A stretch of 64,000 bases of DNA, taken from contig JAMWFC010000091.1 of the NCBI GenBank assembly GCA_027475525.1, positions 682,001-746,000 on the forward strand. Direction: 5' to 3'. The notes beneath the pieces are model-generated. The model was not told the origin of the DNA, made no database searches, and saw only the letters and a program-made list of their open reading frames with translations. The position numbers and the translations under genes were made by a program. The DNA comes from Macrolepiota albuminosa (Eukaryota > Basidiomycota > Agaricomycetes > Agaricales > Agaricaceae). Below, piece by piece: positions 44,367 through 55,620 of this stretch. Positions within the stretch are counted from its first letter, which is position 1. Every line of letters starts with the position of its first letter.

Positions 44367-45029
44367 GTGTTTAGAGAACTTCAATATTAACAGGCATTTC
44401 ACTTGTTCACATTATTACGACAAGGATAATTCTATTTTCCAACCCCTCGGAAGTATGAACCCCACACGACAAACGACTATTGGTGAGATAGAAAACAAAT
44501 GGGAAGGCCACTTTACTTTCAACAAATACTTGTGCAACATGTTTCGTTGTACGCAGAAGGGGGACTGTATGTGCAGTATTTAGGTGACATCGACTACTAT
44601 CAAATTTAAACTCCGTCATTTTCCTCTCTTTCGTTGGGTACACGCTCCTTTTTGTTGAAGGCTTGCCTCCCTATCTAACACAGTGGTGAACATGAGGTCA
44701 CGACTCATCGACGATCCAGCTTCGATTCAGCTTTCACATGCGCCACCCAGGCTCTGTATTGCTTGGCCCTTGTCTGAGGTGCATACACAAGGATTCCCCT
44801 ATTTCCCCTCCTTTTTCAGCAATATGTGGCGCTCCAGCACCCTTTTGCTCCTATGGGCGTTGAAATCATATTTTACATCTCTATAGGAGGAACATCAGAC
44901 CCCTTCAGCCGACCGCAAACACTGCCTCCATAAATCTGAACAGGTATAAAAGGACGTACAACAACCCCAGCCCAACCCATCGCCACACTTGCCCTCACAA
45001 GCCAACATCAACTCTCTACCACATCCATC
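44367..45029 (+). promoter_or_regulatory. Promoter of glycine-rich gene 2
   Basis: Nearly the same as 32147-32881, apart from a block missing around 44570 that is present in copy 1 (about 32350-32420). TATA box at 44945-44952. Confidence 0.7.
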
Positions 45030-45519
45030 ATGAAATTCTCCATTGTTGCTGCTATTTTCGTTCATGCCGCACTTGTTACGGCTGCACCTGTCACTGAAAA
45101 TACGAATATTTCCAAGGTTTGTACATTCCATTTACAAATTTCAATCTTTATTAACTATCTTTCAGCGAGGATACTATAACTCCTACCGCTGGTACCCCTC
45201 ATACAATTGGGGCGGAAATGGTGGTAATGGAGGGAACGGGGGGAACGGAGGAAACGGAGGATGGGGAGGCTATTCTGATTGGAATTCAAACTACGGAAAT
45301 TGGTGGGGTGGTCGAAGTGGAGGCGGGAACGGTGGTAATGGTGGCAACGGTGGGAATGGAGGCAATGGAGGCGGCTCTTGGTGGGGTGGATACTCTGGTG
45401 GTGGTAATGGGGGAAATGGCGGGAACGGAGGCAATGGTGGTAATGGAGGGGGAGGGTCTTGGGGTGGGAATGGTGGAAATGGCGGGAACGGAGGGAATGG
45501 CGGGAACGGTGGATGGTGA
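45030..45519 (+). CDS. Secreted glycine-rich (GGN) repeat protein, copy 2
   Basis: Exons 45030-45116 and 45166-45519. Signal peptide, pro-segment with KR cut site and repeat plan as in copy 1, but one GGGGSWGG block shorter. Differences to copy 1 are few and mostly silent or in the intron. A 77-bp duplication starts at the stop codon and repeats the 3' UTR start. Confidence 0.85.
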
Positions 45520-45666
45520 TAACTACAAAAGAGCTTTATCAGTCTCATTTCTTGACTAATTGGTATGGGTTTATGGCACGGTTCTTTACATGGTGATAAC
45601 TACAAAAGAGCTTTATCAGTCTCATTTCTTGACTAATTGGTATGGGTTTATGGCACGGTTCTTTAC
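45513..45666. repeat. Exact 77-bp tandem duplication
   Basis: 45513-45589 repeats exactly at 45590-45666, across the stop codon and 3' flank of glycine-rich copy 2. Confidence 0.95.
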
Positions 45667-45950
45667 GATAATATTTTTGTAATTGAATAACCAACGATGG
45701 CGTCGTATTTCGACATCCAGGGACTTTTTTTTTGTGATATCTCATTGCTTAGTTCATAACCGTGAGAGAGAAGTTACCATGACAAGTATCGGACAGGGGT
45801 ATTGGAACACTGCGACGTTTTTAATGGAAAAAGAGTCAAAGAAATTTGTCATTTGTTTCTTGGCTAGCTTTTTACTGTAGAAAAAGGTAAATTTTGTTGG
45901 AATCACATCCGGCAGCAGCAAGACTTAGGTATGGCAAATACCTAGACAAT

Positions 45951-46638
45951 TCGCGTACGTATGAATATCCTCAGAGACGTATAAACGAGACTGAGAGTAC
46001 TGTCGTTATAAGTTTGAATATATACGTATCTTTTGGACAAAGCAGTCAGTGGCTCAATGCCCCTGGCCAGGGTACACGCGGTACACTTCAGTTGGAAACA
46101 GTTTTCATCACTAGCAGTGATTACAAATATGTAGGACGTTTACAGTCCTCACTGAGACCGACACAGCCAATAAACAGGACCTCGCTATATTCCGACAGCG
46201 AGTAGCACTGAGTACGCGTACACAGAATTAAGGAGACTAAGAATATCGAAGGGAAAGGAAAAAGCCAGGAAGCCCCCCTTTGCGAGAAGTCGGGGTTATA
46301 TGTCGCGGATCTAGATGACGTAGGTAAGTAGGTAGGTGGCGGATATAATGACGTAGCTATAGGAGTCGTAATCCTAGGATTACAAAATAACTGTTAACCA
46401 GAACATCAGACAACTAGGATGTTGACTCTTTCCCTTTTGAATAAAGACCTTTTCACTTGTCAAATTGCCAAAGTACCATTAGCCATATGGCACCACCATA
46501 CCACAATCTAATGTTTCCATCAAAGGCAAGTTTAGCACATGGGTCTTGAGAATAGAAAATATCAGGCTCGAGCACGTTTTAATTTGAAGGTCATTCCATT
46601 TTGTTTCGTAGGAAGCGCACAAAATCAGTCTTACATAT
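45951..46638. repeat. LTR-like repeat remnant
   Basis: Near 46368-46383 stands the palindrome GTAATCCTAGGATTAC and about 200 bases to its left AACAGGACCTCGCTATATTC. A related pair (ATAATCCTAGGATTAT, AACAGGACCTTGCTTAGTAT) is found at 62.96 and 62.78 kb. This looks like the same Ty3/gypsy-type LTR in two decayed copies. No TSD seen. No gene in the stretch. Confidence 0.4.
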
Positions 46639-47651
46639 CTATCGGCCTATGGCCAACATCTTCGCTATCCGCCTCAACCAGAGATCCTGGCGGAGATACG
46701 GGCCACAAATAAACGGAATTGACAGCTTCCAAAATTTGTCGTCTGTCGCGCCATTCTGCCTCAACATTGCCACATACTCAAAATACTGTGGATAATATCC
46801 CGCCCACGCCCAGTCAAGCATCCAAAGTCGACCATCTTCATCTACAAGAATATTTCGAGGGTTAAGATCTTGATGCGTCAGTACCAGAGGTCCTGAATCG
46901 TCAAAACACTCGGTCCTGAAAGGGTCATCTTGGGAAATAGGTTCATATTCCAGCGTCATCTTATGACGTTCGTTAAAGAAGGCTGAAAGTTCGCGATACG
47001 ACGCAAACGGGCCACGCTCAGATCTGACCATTCCAAAGACAGGAGATTGACACCGCCGTGGTGTCGCACTTAGTGGACCTGGTGGCGTCGTGGCAGACGC
47101 CGTCAAGCGACGGAGTTGACGAATATAACGTCGTAGTGTGAAAGCAATGCAGATCTTTCGCCAAATTGAAAGCGTTGACCATACGTCATCGAGGGTTGAA
47201 CCTGGGATGAGGTCCATGATGATCCAAACAGTTAAACCGCTGTCGACAACGCGGCGGACGCGTGGGACAGGGATAGTCGTCTCTGCAAACACTATATTGA
47301 GAGCATTTGCTTCTGTTGCATCACAGGTTGCGCGTTGGTCCTGGGAAGGCTTTGCGATGGCGTCGGCCGTCAATTTTACAACTCTCTCATCGGATCGTAG
47401 TTTAGGAGCCTTCCTGCAGAGTTCAATAATTTCCTCGTCACTCAGAGAGTCGACACTTGATGACTGGTTGATATACTTGAGCGCAGCCTAAAGTGGTGAA
47501 TGGTGGGTGTACTCACGGAAATGCTCCTCTGAGGTCTGCTGTCCGGCAACAGGGAGGTCAAGATGACGTCAAGGACATCTGCTATCATTCCCAAGAAGGT
47601 GTAGAAGAACACTTTTGCATCCATCACGGAGGAATGTGGCAACATTGTCAT
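46639..47651 (-). CDS. APH/choline-kinase-like phosphotransferase
   Basis: Two exons (47651-47517 and 47487-46639) give 328 residues: a hydrophobic first exon (MTMLPHSSVMDAKVFFYTFL), then AALKYINQSSSVDSLSDEEI, RKAPKLRSDERVVKLTADAI. The kinase core has WIIMDLIPGSTLDDVW (hinge), the catalytic loop LVLTHQDLNPRNILVDEDGR with HxDxxxxN, and WMLDWAWAGYYPQYFEYV with the metal-binding Asp. This is the Brenner-type pattern of aminoglycoside phosphotransferase-like proteins, a family large in fungi and mostly without known substrates. All catalytic residues are present. The splice (GTGAGT, CTTTAG) keeps frame. Confidence 0.8.
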
Positions 47652-48560
47652 CGATGTGGTGGTAGCGAGTGGCAGGGCGCTATTCACCCAGCAGATACTT
47701 CCATGTAAATTTCGGATATTGCCGCCACTCACTAAAGGACTCTGAAGGCCTCTCTTCATGGTTACTGAACTGGGCATTGCACACATACTCTTTTCACATG
47801 GCAGGACTTTCATTACCATCTTGCTTCATTTGGCCCAGGCCAATTCAAGTTCTGCAAGATCTGATCTGGATGGTGCTCTGTTTTGACAAGTTTGGCCCTG
47901 TATTCAGGTGGCCTGATCATAAAAAGTTGGAGTGACTTGCAAAATAACAGTTTTGGCCGTGTGGACCTGCCCAACAGGCTCAACAGTCTTGCAACTACTG
48001 AAACTTTTAATAGAAATAACCTCAGAGCTTATCCGTTTTCGATAGAGAAAGGACATGAAACATTTCTAACAATGCTCAAGATCCCCTTCACACATGCACA
48101 CGCATAACAATCGGAATAACCTTGTACCTAGACGAACAAGACTAACCGACCTTGGTCTTTTTTTTCTCTTTTACTTTACAGCCATGGGGCGACGATGAAA
48201 CAAACGGGAAAAAAGAAAAAGAAAGGACCGACCGTAGTGACACGACGGGGAATGAGAGAAAATAGGTACGTACAGAGGAGGGGAAGGAGATACATCGACG
48301 GGGAGGAGCTAATTGATAATTAATACGGGCTGTGCTGTGCCTACCGGAACCCAATTCCATGTCACAGTAACTCGGTTTCGTTGCCCCGCTTGCGCAAAAC
48401 GACAAGGAAAATACAGAGAAACCATAAACGATAAGTAGCGATTGGACGGAAAAGAGGGGACGGACGGAATGAAAGTCTGTCTGCCTGTCTTTCTTGCCTG
48501 AGCTTAAATTAGTGAGAAAAAAGAGAGGCACGCGTGCGGAGAAAAGGACAGACCTTGTCG
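47652..48560. other. Intergenic
   Basis: Upstream of the APH-like gene and downstream of the BuGZ-like gene. No supported gene on either strand. Confidence 0.4.
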
Positions 48561-49911
48561 TCACAGAAAGTCCTCTGCCTTTTTACGCTTGCGTCCACGG
48601 GACTCTTCAACTGCTGCACCCTTTGCAAAGAAATACTTGATATTGATGGCACGGTGCTCCTCCTACATGGGGGCATCAGAGGCGGCAACAATGCAGAGAG
48701 GAAAATCAACATACGGGACTAAAGTTAGCATCGGCATACTTGAGCACGGTCTCCTTCTTGAACCCGGGGTTTGTCAATGGGGTGATGTTGCTCGGGAGGA
48801 CAGGCTGGGCCGGGGGCTGGACGGGGACATCCGGCGTGTGGGACTGTGACGGCGGTGTGGGTGGTGGTGGTGCGGGGGAGGGTACTGGTCCAGCGAGTGG
48901 TGGTGGCACCACGGAAGGAGGGGGTGAGCCTGCACCCAAGGCGGCTGCTGGGACAAACTGCGGAGGAGGAGGCATAGGGGGTCGTACTGCGCCAGGCGGG
49001 GGCGGCATCATTCCTGGAGGGAATGGTGGAAGGCCACCTGGAGGGAAGCCCGGTGGGACGGGGAAGCCTGGAGGCGGGGGACTAGAGAAGGTCAGCAATG
49101 GACGAGAGAAAAGTGAGGATGGAACATACCCGGGTGGCGCACCGGGCATGAAGGGTGGGAAGGGCGGTGGGGGGCCTGGGAAAGGAGGCTGGAAGATGCC
49201 GGGAGGGGGCGGAGAGACACCAGGAGGGGGCATGCCAACTGGAGTCGGAGGCGCAGAGTAGGCCTGAGCAGGGGCACCGTACACACTGGAGCTGGCCTCG
49301 GGCGTGGGCACAGAGTCAGCAGCAGGGGCGACACCCATAAGTGCCTTGTGTGCCTCAAGCTGGGCCTTGAGCTCGTCCTCAGACAGCGGGCGACTCTCGA
49401 CCTTGGGCCGCTTGGCCTGTGGCTGCGAGATCGAGCCAGCAGACAGTCCGAGTTCGATTTCTTTGCGGCGCTTGTAGTCAGCAATGTCGGGGGCGGGGAT
49501 GCCGACCATGCCAAAGATCTCCACCTCGTAGCCGTCACGGCCAGGCAGCGCATTCTCAATCCGCGGTAGACTACAGACCGTCAGCGGGCACACACCACGG
49601 TAAACAGAGGCACGCACTTTTCCGGCTCCAGCTTGTGCACTTGTTGGATGTGCACTGCAAGGCCTCCAGCAGTGTTCAGCCGCCGCGGGCACATGTTGCA
49701 TTTGAAGTGCTTCGCCTTTTGATGCTGCATTAGAACTGCTCTCCCCGTCAGCCCAGTAACTCCAACACACGCCACTCCACGTACCCTTCTCATCTTCAAA
49801 CTCGCGCTCACAGTACCAGCACCACGGCCGGATAATCTGCCCGAGTCAGCCCAGCTCCATCCACGACAGCGGCCAGCACACACTCACCTGCTTGTTCTTC
49901 TTCTTGCCCAT
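48561..49911 (-). CDS. BuGZ/ZNF207-like zinc-finger protein
   Basis: Start MGKKKNKQ at 49911, an intron, then [17 protein letters not shown] and [20 protein letters not shown] plus [16 protein letters not shown]: two C2H2 fingers in the order of the BuGZ (ZNF207) family, followed by [20 protein letters not shown] and [18 protein letters not shown], also family marks. The middle is Pro/Gly-rich low complexity. After a last intron the end is [20 protein letters not shown] and [13 protein letters not shown], stop at 48561. Animal BuGZ binds microtubules and Bub3 in the spindle checkpoint through a GLEBS motif; the segment ADANFSPEEHRAI could play that part here, but this is inference. Fungal members are also linked to splicing. 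Confidence 0.82.
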
Positions 49912-50029
49912 CGTGGTTCAGGATCAAAAAACAAAAAACTCCCTCACGCTGGCCGCCACGTGGAATGGTCATGTGCACGTGATACTCAAGTGGCATAATT
50001 TTTAAGCTACAACACAAAAGTATATCCCT

Positions 50030-50670
50030 CTATGACCGTCCTGCTCCAGGAACATTCCGCCTCTCCCGACGCGGGCCGCGCTCCGGCACCGCCAACACCG
50101 GAGTAATGACATTGACCGGGATACCATCAAAGTTGAGCGCAGTCAACAGTTCCTGCAGGCCATTAGCAACTTGGACTACATGTAATAATGATAATACACA
50201 CCTTGGTTTGAGGGTCAATCTCGAGGCCGTTCGTACCAGAGACATCCAACGCAGAGACCTCGGGCACGTAGTTGTCCTTGCGTTCTCTCTCCTCTTCTTG
50301 CAGCTTGAATGAGATGCCGCGCACCGGCCCACGCTGAATGCGCTTCATGAGATGGGTCGTGAAACCCGAGATTTTGTTGCGCAGACGCTTAGAGGGAACC
50401 ACAGCCTACGACAATAAGTGCATGCACAAAAGCCCTACAACACTGTGAAACGCACGACTTCATCGATAATGCGCTTGTTGGTGTGGAAATCGAGCGTCAA
50501 GCGGGGGTAGCTGCACACATTTTAGATTAGAATCGTCCCAAAACCCGACCAAACGCACTATTTTTCGATGAGAACGCGGGAAGCCCTCTTGGTGGTCTTG
50601 GTGCGAACGCGGCCCTGTCAAAATCGTCAGCCATGCTGCACAGCGACATGACTTGTGTACTCCTCACCAT
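50030..50670 (-). CDS. RPS17: 40S ribosomal protein eS17
   Basis: Start codon at 50670 is followed at once by an intron (ATG then GTGAGG...GACAG), joining M to [18 protein letters not shown]. Next exons: [70 protein letters not shown], ending [19 protein letters not shown]. Matches eS17 throughout and in length (about 145 aa). Part of the 40S head. Confidence 0.95.
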
Positions 50671-50997
50671 GTTGATGTCAGGAGTATTCGAGCGGGGGTC
50701 CAATCAGCAGTGGCTCAACGCCGGCATTTGCCGACGGTGGCTGGCTGGAACTGTACAGCGGCACAGCCACTGATCCAGAGCTTCAACGCAAAGTTTGGTC
50801 GTTCATTTGCTGCCGTCGTCCTTCGTCAAGACTCGATCCATCCAGGTAAATTATCTCGCCAGTGTACATTCGTGTTGGGCCGATGATACTCGCCGCTGAC
50901 CGCGGTTTCTTCTTCTTCTCCGACAGCCCGTCTGACTCGTACTCTCCATAGTGCGACACTCTTCGGGCTTAACAAAAAAACTAACCAACTATCCAAA
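50671..50997. promoter_or_regulatory. Shared promoter region of eS17 and uS8
   Basis: 327 bases separate the two start codons, which point away from each other. Both genes encode 40S proteins and need equal output. No specific factor site was assigned. Confidence 0.6.
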
Positions 50998-51541
50998 ATG
51001 GTCCGCGTATCCGTTCTCGTGAGTGTCCTTTTATCTCCACGTCCATTAACCAACCTAACCGTGCTCAGAACGACTGCCTCAACAACATTGTCAATGCCGA
51101 GCGCCGTGGCAAGCGCCAGGTCCTCGTCCGGCCCTCTTCAAAGGTCGTCGTCAAGTTCCTTTCCGTCATGCAGCGCCACGGTATGTCCCTCTATCCTTAT
51201 TTTCCAGCCAACCTCACCTTCCCTTACCCAGGCTACATTGGCGAGTTTGAAATCATTGACGACCACCGTTCCGGCAAAATCGTCATCCAGCTCAACGGAC
51301 GCCTGAACAAAACCGGTGTCATCTCCCCTCGCTTCAACGTCCAAGCCACACAGATTGAATCCTGGGTCAACTTGCTCCTCCCTGCCCGTGGTTTCGGTAT
51401 CATCATCCTCGTGCGTCCCACCACCATCTCTTGCGAACATAGATCTGACATTTTTGCTAGACCACCTCGGCTGGTATCATGGACCACGAGGAGGCCCGTC
51501 GTAAAAGTATTGGAGGAAAACTCCTCGGTTATGTCTACTAG
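50998..51541 (+). CDS. RPS22: 40S ribosomal protein uS8 (S15a/S22)
   Basis: Exons 50998-51018, 51069-51180, 51232-51411, 51461-51541. Protein [100 protein letters not shown], ending [13 protein letters not shown]. 130 residues, the usual length. Binds the central domain of 18S rRNA. Confidence 0.96.
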
Positions 51542-52773
51542 ATAGCCAGCGAGTTTTTATCTGTTGTCTTCTCCTGTGGAATCATACCTCGCTCTAAGGT
51601 TACTCTAAGTCTGTAAGGATTAGATGATTCTCAGGTCATTATTATATGCAACGTCTAACTGCAAGACCATCATTATTCATCTATATCAGGCCTGTGATAA
51701 CCATTGTAGAGCTGTATATTGCCGCCTATACAACAACCTAATTCAATCCCAAATGAAGGCCCTGTGACGCATTTCTCTTGATGAAGCAGCACAATATTCC
51801 AATGCACGCGTGTTCTTCCTGCCATACTAACGTTCGAGCTTGTATCAAGAGATGCAATATTTTATCAGGGCTTGATTATGAGCAAGTGCAGGTTTTTATT
51901 CTGTCTTGGCACAAAACAAGCACAGAACTATAGTCTTCTATGCACGCAGGCGTTTCCCTGTAAGCTCAACCTTGCTTGTGGTGCTCATAGCTGTCACCAG
52001 CGATGATGTACTCTTTGGTATTGCATATCGTCGCGGAATCTACATTGGGAAGAAAGCCTTAACGTCCCTCTTTATTCATAACCACACTCCAAAAGTCGCG
52101 CGGCTCTGCTCCAATCCACCCCAACTCTCTACACTTTCTGTGAAGATCGGACCGTTTCGTATATCCCTTTATGGTGTAAAGCTTTTCACCACGACAAAAG
52201 TTCGTCCACGTGATCCTCCCTAGCTCCGACTTCTTGAGCAAGTGGACTTTGAGCTCCGTCTTCCTGTACTGTCTGCGGACCACTAAAAAGGACGTTAAAA
52301 ATCACCAGCTGAATCAGACAGAATTCAAGCCATCACGAACCTTCGTCACCCGGGCTCCTCTTCAGATGATCCCTTCTCTTTTCGTACACGCTAGTCCTTT
52401 CAAACAGGTATACCATGCCTTCTGTAGGTCCGGTCTCCCAACCACTGTCGACACGCTTATCCTTGATCCATCTCCGCACCTTGTCATACTCGAGTAAATC
52501 CCTAAGAGATCTAGTCAAAAAAGAAATGTAAGATAATAATACATTCTGTACTTACAGGACATGAAAGCTCATTGTCTTTCGACGTGGGTGATAGCACGCC
52601 CAATTGAGAAACCCGGCATGAGGATCGAAGACTAGTATTCATATAGAAACTCATGGCAGCCTGTTTGTTGTTCCGAGTATGATGGACCCGAATGTACTTT
52701 GAGATTCGGCCTCAGATGCATTGACACTACAAGCTGAATACTGGCGCGACTGCCGACAGACCTCCTTGTTTCG
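51542..52773. other. Intergenic
   Basis: 3' flank of uS8, then sequence without a recognised gene. Frames at 51906-52223 and 52210-52497 have no motif. Confidence 0.4.
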
Positions 52774-53040
52774 ATGTCAAGTGTCGCTTTCAAAGTACGA
52801 ACTTCATACACGATCCGAGGAACAGTTTTCACGACCGATTTTCGAACGTCAGTGATGAAATACTCGAAAAGTCTAAGTTTGAAACAGGTCGTTTATAATG
52901 GGAGCCGTAAAGACTGCATGCCGTCTGCTCGGCCGAGAAACGCCGCTGCCACCACCGAGACTGGCATTTATGGATTGGTTGCGTCAACGACATTTACTCC
53001 CTACTTCTTGATTGTCGCCGTAAGCTATGAAGAAGCATAA
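52774..53040 (+). CDS. Small ORF paired with glycine-rich cassette, copy 2
   Basis: 88 codons, MSSVAFKVRTSYTI...LIVAVSYEEA, homologous to 34045-34317 (minus) and in the same place relative to its glycine-rich gene. See that entry for the limits. Confidence 0.35.
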   Translation: MSSVAFKVRTSYTIRGTVFTTDFRTSVMKYSKSLSLKQVVYNGSRKDCMPSARPRNAAATTETGIYGLVASTTFTPYFLIVAVSYEEA

Positions 53041-53397
53041 TTGACTTGTTCGCTGAACTCTGTCAATTGATGGCTCGTGACAGGCGTCTTATGAGAGAAG
53101 GTTAATTTTTCCCCATCCTTGAGCTTTGAAACTGATGGCAAACACTAGAAAAGGTTTTTGATTGGGATCGAATAGGGCAGAATTGCCCCCCTGTCCGACA
53201 CTTGTCATGGTGACTATTCACTCTCTCACGGTTATGAAATAGGCAATGAGATATCGCGCGACAATAAAAAAAGTTTGGATGTCGAAATACGACGCCATCG
53301 ATGGTTATTCAATACAAAAATATTATTGTAAAGAACCGTGCCATAAACCCATACCAATTAGTCAAGAAATGAGACTGATAAAGCTCTTTTGTAGTTA

Positions 53398-53888
53398 TCA
53401 CCATCCACCGTTCCCGCCATTCCCTCCGTTCCCGCCATTTCCACCATTCCCACCCCAAGACCCTCCCCCTCCATTACCACCATTGCCTCCGTTCCCGCCA
53501 TTTCCCCCATTACCACCACCAGAGTATCCACCCCACCAAGAGCCGCCTCCATTGCCTCCATTCCCACCGTTGCCACCATTACCACCGTTCCCGCCTCCAC
53601 TTCGACCACCCCACCAATTTCCGTAGTTTGAATTCCAATCAGAATAGCCTCCCCATCCTCCGTTTCCTCCGTTCCCCCCGTTCCCTCCATTACCACCATT
53701 TCCGCCCCAATTGTATGAGGGGTACCAGCCATAGGAGTTATAGTATCCTCGCTGAAAGATAGTTATTAAAAAATTGAAATTTGTGAATGGAATGTACAAA
53801 CCTTGGAAATATTCGTATTTTCAGTCACAGGTGCAGCCGTAATAAGTGCGGCATGAACGAAAATAGCAGCAACAATGGAGAATTTCAT
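53398..53888 (-). CDS. Secreted glycine-rich (GGN) repeat protein, copy 3
   Basis: Exons 53888-53802 and 53751-53398. Same signal peptide (MKFSIVAAIFVHAALITAAP type), KR site and repeat plan as copy 2; YNSYGWYPSYNW replaces YNSYRWYPSYNW. TATAAGAG lies about 80 bases upstream (53967-53974). The downstream flank contains the empty site of the solo LTR seen in copy 1. Confidence 0.85.
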
Positions 53889-55019
53889 GATGTGTGTGGT
53901 AGAGAGTGGATGTTGGCTTGTGAGGGCAAGTGTGGGGATGAGGTTGGGCTGGGGCTGTTGTACGTCCTCTTATACCTGTTCAGATGTATGGAGGCAGTGT
54001 TTGCGGTCGCCTGAAGTGGGTCCAAGGTTCCTCCTATAGAAGCACAGAATATGATTTTCAACACACATAGGAGAAAAGGGGGGCTAGAACGCCACATGTT
54101 GACGGAAAAAGGAGGGAAAATAGGGGAACATTCAGGTTGCGCCTCACAAGGGCCAAGCAATACAGAGCCTAGTGGCGCACGTGAAAGCCGAATTAACATG
54201 AGCCGACCTCACAGATCTATTATTGTTCACCATCTGTGTAAGAATAGGGGAGGCCTTCACCAAGAGCGAGAAAAAGTGCGAAGGTTAATTCGACAGGAGT
54301 TGGTGTCATTTAGATACTTTGGCCGTTGTACCCAGACATACCTGCTAATCTGGCAATAGTATTTGGACTTGCATACGGAATTACAGTCTCCATATGGCTC
54401 TTGCTCATACATACAGTTCCTCCTTTGGCGTACAGCATGAAATATACTGCACGAGGATGTATCAAAAGTGGCTTGTACATCTATCTCATCAATAGTCACA
54501 ACTGTCATCTATACTTGTAGGATAGTCTGCCGGTCGGTCGGGTGATAGTTTCGTCAACAGATGATATACATGGAGCCATTTATACTCTGCCTGTATCCAA
54601 CCAAGCGACCTTGGAGTCAAAAACTTTCCGATGAAGCAAGGCTACTGTATTTTAAGAGGAAAGAAAGACGAGGCTTTCGTGCATCGGTTGAGAGCAAAAA
54701 GGAGCACCAGAAGGACCAAGACAATGGTAACCATAGATAATTGTTTGGACTCCTAACGATAATCACTCTAAATCTATAGACAACATACATTGAGCGCCTA
54801 TTTGAACTTAAAATGCAGGGCCAAGACAGATCAGCGCGCTGCGTCATGCATGCCTAAAATAACCATTGAAACATCAAATAAGGAGATGATCGTTCGAATC
54901 GGTCTGAGGACTCACCCATTTCCAGGGGAGGGATAATTCAACCATCATCCGGAGTCTGCAGAAGGGGATCCATATTGATTTATATGATTGAATGGACAGC
55001 ATCATTGTTCAGTGACCAT
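53889..55019 (-). promoter_or_regulatory. Promoter and upstream part of cassette 3
   Basis: Minus-strand sequence up to about 54350 is similar to 32400-32881 (shared GGCTCTGTATTGCTTGGCCC). The rest, up to the dispersed repeat at 55020, has only patchy similarity to cassette 1. No coding content. Confidence 0.55.
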
Positions 55020-55620
55020 AGTGAGTGATAAACGAAGTAAAGAGGTCGAACTGTTTATATTTTGTATATCAGGAGATGGCACCAAACAACTCAACCAATC
55101 CAACAGTTTATCTATCAAAGTTCTCGTTCGTGAAGGAGGAATGCATAGATGTGACTCATCCTCGCGGTAACTATCGAGTACGCCGACAATCAAACACAGT
55201 TTCCGTTCATAACGGTTCGTTTGTGTGCTAGAGGTGACAGAAGATGTGAACTGTCAAGCAGTAAGGCGGTGATGTACCTATGACGGCTCGAAATGTGCAA
55301 AATGGGCTGAAAGTGTTTGCACACACGAATGATGAAGGCAGTAGTAACAGTACCAGTTCGTCATTCGAGTTACCTCGTAGCGTCGTCGTTTCATCTCGCC
55401 GGTTTTCCACACGAGCGAGGACCTGAGATGGGAGCCGATTAAGCCCAGTAATGGACACCCAAATCGGTATTCACATATATGTACACAAGGACGAGAAAGT
55501 CCAGCAAGTCAGGATAATCGGAGTCACTATAGAGGACCAACCACCTGATGAGTTAGTAACATAGTTACAAGTAGTGGGAGGACGTCCGTTAGAGACGCGA
55601 TCAGCCCGTATGATTCCCGT
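55020..55620 (-). repeat. Dispersed repeat, part of glycine-rich cassette 3
   Basis: Inverted relative of 31270-31870. Its position and orientation to the glycine-rich gene are the same as in cassette 1. Confidence 0.75.

Noticed and set aside
48740..49261. Gly-rich plus-strand frame
   Set aside because: Antisense of the Pro-rich middle of the BuGZ-like protein.
54880..54910. GTTCGAATC as a tRNA T-loop (also near 23430)
   Set aside because: No acceptor, D or anticodon arms can be formed around it.
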